A stretch of 64,000 nucleotides of DNA, from NCBI RefSeq assembly GCF_000820105.1, contig NZ_CDDB01000074.1, positions 59,941-123,940 of the forward strand, read 5' to 3'. Positions 60,619 through 64,000 of this stretch are shown piece by piece (the stretch's first letter is position 1; each line of letters opens with the position of its first letter). The DNA comes from Aeromonas schubertii. GTDB lineage: Bacteria > Pseudomonadota > Gammaproteobacteria > Enterobacterales > Aeromonadaceae. The notes beneath the pieces were generated by a model that was given only the letters and a program-made list of their open reading frames with translations, was not told the origin of the DNA and did no database searches. The position numbers and the translations under genes were made by a program.

Positions 60619-62280
60619 ATGAGCGATATCGCACTCGCCATCAGTATGCTGGCACTGGTTGCCGTGGTCGGGCTGTGGCTCGGCAACCTGAAGATCTACG
60701 GGGTAGGGCTCGGTATTGGCGGCGTTCTGTTCGGGGGGATACTGGTGGGCCACTTTGCCGGTGCCATGGCGCTCGAGCTCGATGCCCACACCCTCCACTT
60801 CATTCAGGAGTTCGGCCTCATCCTGTTTGTCTACACCATAGGCATACAGGTGGGCCCGGGGTTTTTCGCCTCTCTGCGCAGCTCGGGGCTTAAGCTCAAT
60901 GCCTTCGCCGCTCTGCTGGTGGCGATGGGCGGGGTGATGGTGGTCATCCTCTATAAGCTGTTTGATATTCCGCTGCCGGTTATCCTCGGCATCTTCTCGG
61001 GGGCGGTGACCAATACCCCTTCCCTCGGGGCGGGGCAACAGATCCTCTCCGAGTTGGGCGCCGAGCCTGGTCTCACCGGCATGATGGGGATGGGATATGC
61101 GGTGGCCTATCCATTCGGTATCTGCGGAATTTTGCTCACCATGTGGCTGGTGAGACTCTTCTTTCGCGTCAAGATCGACGACGAAGCTGCCGAGTTCGAG
61201 AAGCAGAGCGGCAAGACCAAGGAGAGCCTGCACACCATCAACATCGCCATCCGCAACCCCAATCTCAATGGTCTGATGATCCGCGAGATCCCCTGTATGA
61301 ACGAGAGTGATATCGTCTGCTCCCGTCTCAAGCGGGGAGAGACGCTGACGGTGCCGCGTCCCGATACCCGGGTTGAGCTGGGGGATCTGCTTCATCTGGT
61401 CGGTGAGAAGTTGGCCCTGCACAACGCCTTGCTGGTGCTGGGAGAGGAGGTCGATACCTCCCTGTCTACCCGGGGCACCGATCTTCGGGTGGAGCGTGTC
61501 GTGGTGACCAATGAGCAGGTATTGGGCAAGAAGATCCGCGATCTCGACATCAAGCAGCGCTACGATGTGGTGATCTCAAGACTTAACCGGGCCGGGGTGG
61601 AGCTGGTGCCCACCAGTCAGACCAGCCTGCAATTTGGGGATATCCTCAATCTGGTGGGGCGGCTCGACGCCATCGAGGCGGTCACCAATATCGTGGGTAA
61701 CGTGCAGCAGAAGTTGCAGCAGGTGCAGATGCTGCCGGTTTTTATTGGCATCGGTCTCGGGGTGCTGCTCGGTTCGGTTCCCTTCTATCTGCCGGGCTTT
61801 CCGGCGGCGCTCAAGCTGGGTCTGGCCGGTGGCCCGTTGGTGGTGGCCCTCATCCTGGCCCGGATCGGCAGCATCGGCCGCCTCTACTGGTTTATGCCCC
61901 CCAGCGCCAACCTGGCGCTACGCGAGATCGGCATTGTGCTCTTCCTCGCCGTGGTAGGGTTCAAATCCGGAGCCGGTTTCTTCGATACCCTGTTGCATGG
62001 TGATGGTCCGGCCTGGATGTTTTATGGTGCCCTCATCACTGTCGTGCCACTCCTGACGGTCGGTTGCCTGGCTCGCTGGTATGGCAAGATGAACTATTTG
62101 AGTCTCTGCGGCTTGCTGGCCGGCTCAATGACTGACCCTCCGGCTCTCGCCTTTGCCAATGCAATGCATCCGACCAGCGGGGCCAGCGCTCTCTCTTATG
62201 CCACCGTCTACCCCCTGGTGATGTTCCTGCGCATCATATCCCCCCAATTACTGGCGCTCCTGCTCTGGGTGGGAGGCTAG
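60619..62280 (+). CDS. yidE: YidE, putative transporter of the aspartate-alanine exchanger family
   Basis: This 553-residue inner-membrane protein is identical in length to E. coli YidE. Two five-helix membrane halves (about 1-165 and 370-553) flank two RCK_C domains (about 190-360), the AspT/YbjL/YidE layout. '[18 protein letters not shown]' and '[21 protein letters not shown]' are signature segments. The substrate of YidE is unknown; AspT itself exchanges aspartate for alanine. ATG 60619 with GAGGAG upstream is chosen over ATG 60613. It is divergent from the PanP-like decarboxylase. Confidence 0.92.
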   Translation: MSDIALAISMLALVAVVGLWLGNLKIYGVGLGIGGVLFGGILVGHFAGAMALELDAHTLHFIQEFGLILFVYTIGIQVGPGFFASLRSSGLKLNAFAALLVAMGGVMVVILYKLFDIPLPVILGIFSGAVTNTPSLGAGQQILSELGAEPGLTGMMGMGYAVAYPFGICGILLTMWLVRLFFRVKIDDEAAEFEKQSGKTKESLHTINIAIRNPNLNGLMIREIPCMNESDIVCSRLKRGETLTVPRPDTRVELGDLLHLVGEKLALHNALLVLGEEVDTSLSTRGTDLRVERVVVTNEQVLGKKIRDLDIKQRYDVVISRLNRAGVELVPTSQTSLQFGDILNLVGRLDAIEAVTNIVGNVQQKLQQVQMLPVFIGIGLGVLLGSVPFYLPGFPAALKLGLAGGPLVVALILARIGSIGRLYWFMPPSANLALREIGIVLFLAVVGFKSGAGFFDTLLHGDGPAWMFYGALITVVPLLTVGCLARWYGKMNYLSLCGLLAGSMTDPPALAFANAMHPTSGASALSYATVYPLVMFLRIISPQLLALLLWVGG

Positions 62281-62295
62281 GCCAAGATAAAAACG

Positions 62296-62321
62296 AAAGA
62301 GCTCCCATCGGGGCTCTTTTT
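62296..62321 (+). terminator. Terminator of yidE
   Basis: AAAGAGCTCCC, an ATC loop and GGGGCTCTTT with one mismatch, followed by TTT. Confidence 0.87.
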
Positions 62322-62345
62322 GCATCTTATTGATGAGTAAGACTT

Positions 62346-62361
62346 TTAACCTTTCGGTTAA
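62346..62361. promoter_or_regulatory. Inverted repeat upstream of adhesin gene
   Basis: TTAACC, TTTC, GGTTAA: a perfect 6-bp repeat between the yidE terminator and the adhesin promoter. A role in adhesin control is possible. Confidence 0.3.
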
Positions 62362-62393
62362 GTGGTTTGCCTCTCCCTGCTGATGAACTTTCA

Positions 62394-62407
62394 TTCGATA
62401 TTTCGAA
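62394..62407. promoter_or_regulatory. Inverted repeat upstream of adhesin promoter
   Basis: TTCGA, TATT, TCGAA: a perfect 5-bp repeat ending 20 bp before the putative -35 box. Confidence 0.3.
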
Positions 62408-62427
62408 CTGGTTACACAGCACCCGAG

Positions 62428-62456
62428 TTGAGTACCCTTATAAATTAATTTTTATA
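62428..62456 (+). promoter_or_regulatory. Possible adhesin promoter
   Basis: TTGAGT (62428-62433) and TTTATA (62451-62456) are 17 bp apart in AT-rich DNA. The -10 lies only 21 bp before the start codon, so the leader would be short. Confidence 0.35.
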
Positions 62457-62477
62457 ATTTCAGTGTCAGGAGTCGTC

Positions 62478-64000
62478 ATGAGCACCACAACCCTTCAGCA
62501 CGATGTCGTCATCTCGCAATTGAGTGGCAAGGTCTATCTCCTCAATGAAGACGGCACACGCCGGCTCGTGCGGGAAGGGGAGTTACTGTCCAAGGGGGCT
62601 GTGGTGGTAGCCGATGACGGCTCTTTCGAGATGAGTGAGCCCCTCCATACCCCTCAGGGGAATGAACCGGACGCGCAGGTCGCCGCGAGCGTTTCGGGCG
62701 ATATCGATGCCTTGCAACAGGCGATTTTGCAAGGGCAAGACCCGACACAGACCTTCGACGCAACCGCGGCAGGTGGTGCTCCCGCGGCGGGGGGCGGCGT
62801 TGCCGGTGCCAGCAGTAACAGCGGCTTCGTGGTGCTGGAGCGCAGCGGTTCGCAGACCCTGGCTGAGGCCGGTTATGACACGACGCGGGACGTTTCTGTC
62901 ACGCCTGTGGAAAATGACCTGCTGGGCACTGCCGACTTCAAACCCTATGCCCGCCTCATCCTGAGCGCCGAGAGTGCGGTCAGCGAAGGAGGCACCATTA
63001 CTTATGTGGCGACCGTCGACTCCCCTGTCTACGGTAGCGATCTGGTGGTCACTCTCTCCAATGGTGCCACCATAGTGATCCCCGTCGGTCAGACCAGTGC
63101 CACTGTCGTGATTGCCGCACCGGGTGATGATGTGTATCTGGATGCCTCCTCTCTGACCGTGACCGTGACCGGTACCCAGGGTGGCAACTTCAATCAAATC
63201 ACCACTGGCACCCCTGTCACGACTCAGGTCACCGACACCGTGGACACCACCACAGTGACCCTGAGTGCCCCGGCCGAGGTCAGCGAAGGCAGCCAGATCA
63301 CCTACACGGCCAGCGTCGACCACGCCCCGCAAACCGACCTGGTGCTGACCCTGTCCAACGGCGCCAGCATCACCATCAAGGCCGGTGAGTTCAGTGGTAA
63401 CGTGACCGTCGATGCTCCGAGCGACGACGTGTACAAAGATGGCGGCAGCCTGACGGTGAGCATCACCGGCAGCAGCGGTGGCAACTACGAGCAGCTGGAC
63501 ACCGGCAGCAAGGTGACCACCGCCGTGGCCGACACCGTGGACACCACCACGGTGACCTTAAGCTCGGCCACCGCCGGCCAGGACGTGGTCGAAGGCGGCA
63601 GCATCGTCTACACCGCCAGCGTCAACAACCCGGTGACCGGCAGCCCGCTGACCGTGACCCTCTCCAACGGCGTGGTGATCACCATTCCGGTGGGGGCCAG
63701 CAGCGCCGACAGCGAGCCGGTTCCGGTGCGCGGCGATGACATCTACCAGCAAGCTGATGAAACGTTGAGCGTCAGTATCAGCGGTACCAGCGGCGGCAAC
63801 TACGAAGCCGTGACCACCACCGGCACCGTCACCAATACAGTCGTAGACGATCTGGATGCCCCGACCCTGACCCTGAGCGGCGATGCCAGCGTGGTCGAGG
63901 GGGGCAAGGCCAACTACACCCTGACCATCAGCGATGCACCGAAAAGCGATCTGACCGTCAAGGTGGTGGTGGGTCACATCACCACCGACGAGGGGGATGT
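62478..64000 (+). CDS. Giant LapA-type RTX/Ig-like repeat adhesin, N-terminal part
   Basis: The first 507 codons are visible; the gene runs off the right edge without a stop. CAGGAG precedes ATG 62478. Residues 1-110 form a retention module as in Pseudomonas LapA: a beta-rich domain, the helix 'DALQQAILQGQDPTQTFDA' and the dialanine site TAAG at residues 96-99, where periplasmic LapG-type proteases cut. A Gly/Ala linker follows, then repeats of about 100 residues from residue 157 on, each with a 'vvEGgsItYtasv' strand and a GGNY/GGNF turn. There is no N-terminal signal, as expected for type I secretion. It should stay plugged in the outer membrane and mediate biofilm attachment until cleavage. 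Confidence 0.87.
   Translation, partial: MSTTTLQHDVVISQLSGKVYLLNEDGTRRLVREGELLSKGAVVVADDGSFEMSEPLHTPQGNEPDAQVAASVSGDIDALQQAILQGQDPTQTFDATAAGGAPAAGGGVAGASSNSGFVVLERSGSQTLAEAGYDTTRDVSVTPVENDLLGTADFKPYARLILSAESAVSEGGTITYVATVDSPVYGSDLVVTLSNGATIVIPVGQTSATVVIAAPGDDVYLDASSLTVTVTGTQGGNFNQITTGTPVTTQVTDTVDTTTVTLSAPAEVSEGSQITYTASVDHAPQTDLVLTLSNGASITIKAGEFSGNVTVDAPSDDVYKDGGSLTVSITGSSGGNYEQLDTGSKVTTAVADTVDTTTVTLSSATAGQDVVEGGSIVYTASVNNPVTGSPLTVTLSNGVVITIPVGASSADSEPVPVRGDDIYQQADETLSVSISGTSGGNYEAVTTTGTVTNTVVDDLDAPTLTLSGDASVVEGGKANYTLTISDAPKSDLTVKVVVGHITTDEGD
62946..64000 (+). repeat. Tandem Ig-like (bacterial cadherin/VCBS-like) repeats in adhesin
   Basis: Four units begin near 62950, 63250, 63550 and 63860, about 100 codons apart. 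The junction 'DTVDTTTVTLS' recurs at units 2 and 3; DNA identity rises between units 2 and 3, suggesting recent exchange. The array continues beyond the window. Confidence 0.85.

Overview
The window is a GC-rich, gene-dense gammaproteobacterial chromosome segment. The gene content and order suggest an Aeromonas-like organism: surE-pcm-yqaA-nlpD-rpoS, hemA-prfA-prmC-sirB2-sirB1-kdsA, a complete nuoA-N operon with fused nuoCD, dnaTC, rssB beside galU, a PanP-type decarboxylase, and a LapA-type adhesin. The genus is inferred from gene order and protein resemblance; no search was run. Nearly all of it reads as core chromosome. I see no insertion sequence, prophage, CRISPR array, integron or rRNA gene.

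Layout. 1-3.9 kb: a cyclic-nucleotide-type regulator (cut by the window edge), a nucleoside phosphorylase and pnuC in one operon, divergent from an SLC13/RCK permease. 3.9-4.6 kb: eight tRNA genes (Met, Gln, Leu) in tandem units with a strong promoter. 4.8-11.3 kb (minus): ychF, pth, a lipoprotein 5'-nucleotidase, prs, ispE and lolB. 11.4-16.7 kb (plus): hemA, prfA, prmC, sirB2, sirB1, kdsA. 16.9-23.7 kb: ftsB, ispD, ispF, truD, surE, pcm, yqaA, nlpD, rpoS, then hupA. 23.8-35.1 kb: an unrecognised gene, the DUF4426-yggU-yggT-proC-yggS group, pilT-pilU, yaaA, srmB divergent from trmN6, brnQ, and a zur-cheX-small membrane protein cluster. 35.2-50.0 kb: nuoA-N, all on the minus strand. 50.3-51.3 kb: two small exported or unknown proteins and a candidate small RNA. 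51.3-62.3 kb: dnaC, dnaT, rssB, a POT peptide transporter, galU, a ComEA-like protein, cysQ, yciI, yciB, a PanP-like decarboxylase and yidE. From 62.5 kb to the right edge runs the N-terminus and first repeats of a large surface adhesin.

Functional links. HemA supplies tetrapyrrole precursor, and PrfA with PrmC terminates translation. IspD, IspE and IspF are three consecutive-pathway MEP enzymes split over two operons. RpoS and its turnover adaptor RssB are both present, 30 kb apart. NuoA-N form respiratory complex I. PilT and PilU retract type IV pili, while the LapA-like protein should mediate releasable surface attachment. PnuC, the phosphorylase and the nucleotidase point to salvage of NAD and nucleoside precursors.

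Most novel leads: a three-hairpin candidate sRNA at about 51172-51276; a palindrome in front of pnuC that may be the site for the regulator encoded at the end of the same operon; a PLP decarboxylase divergent from an AspT-family antiporter; a zur-cheX-membrane protein cluster; and several perfect palindromes in promoter regions. No clearly new multi-gene defence or metabolic system is visible.
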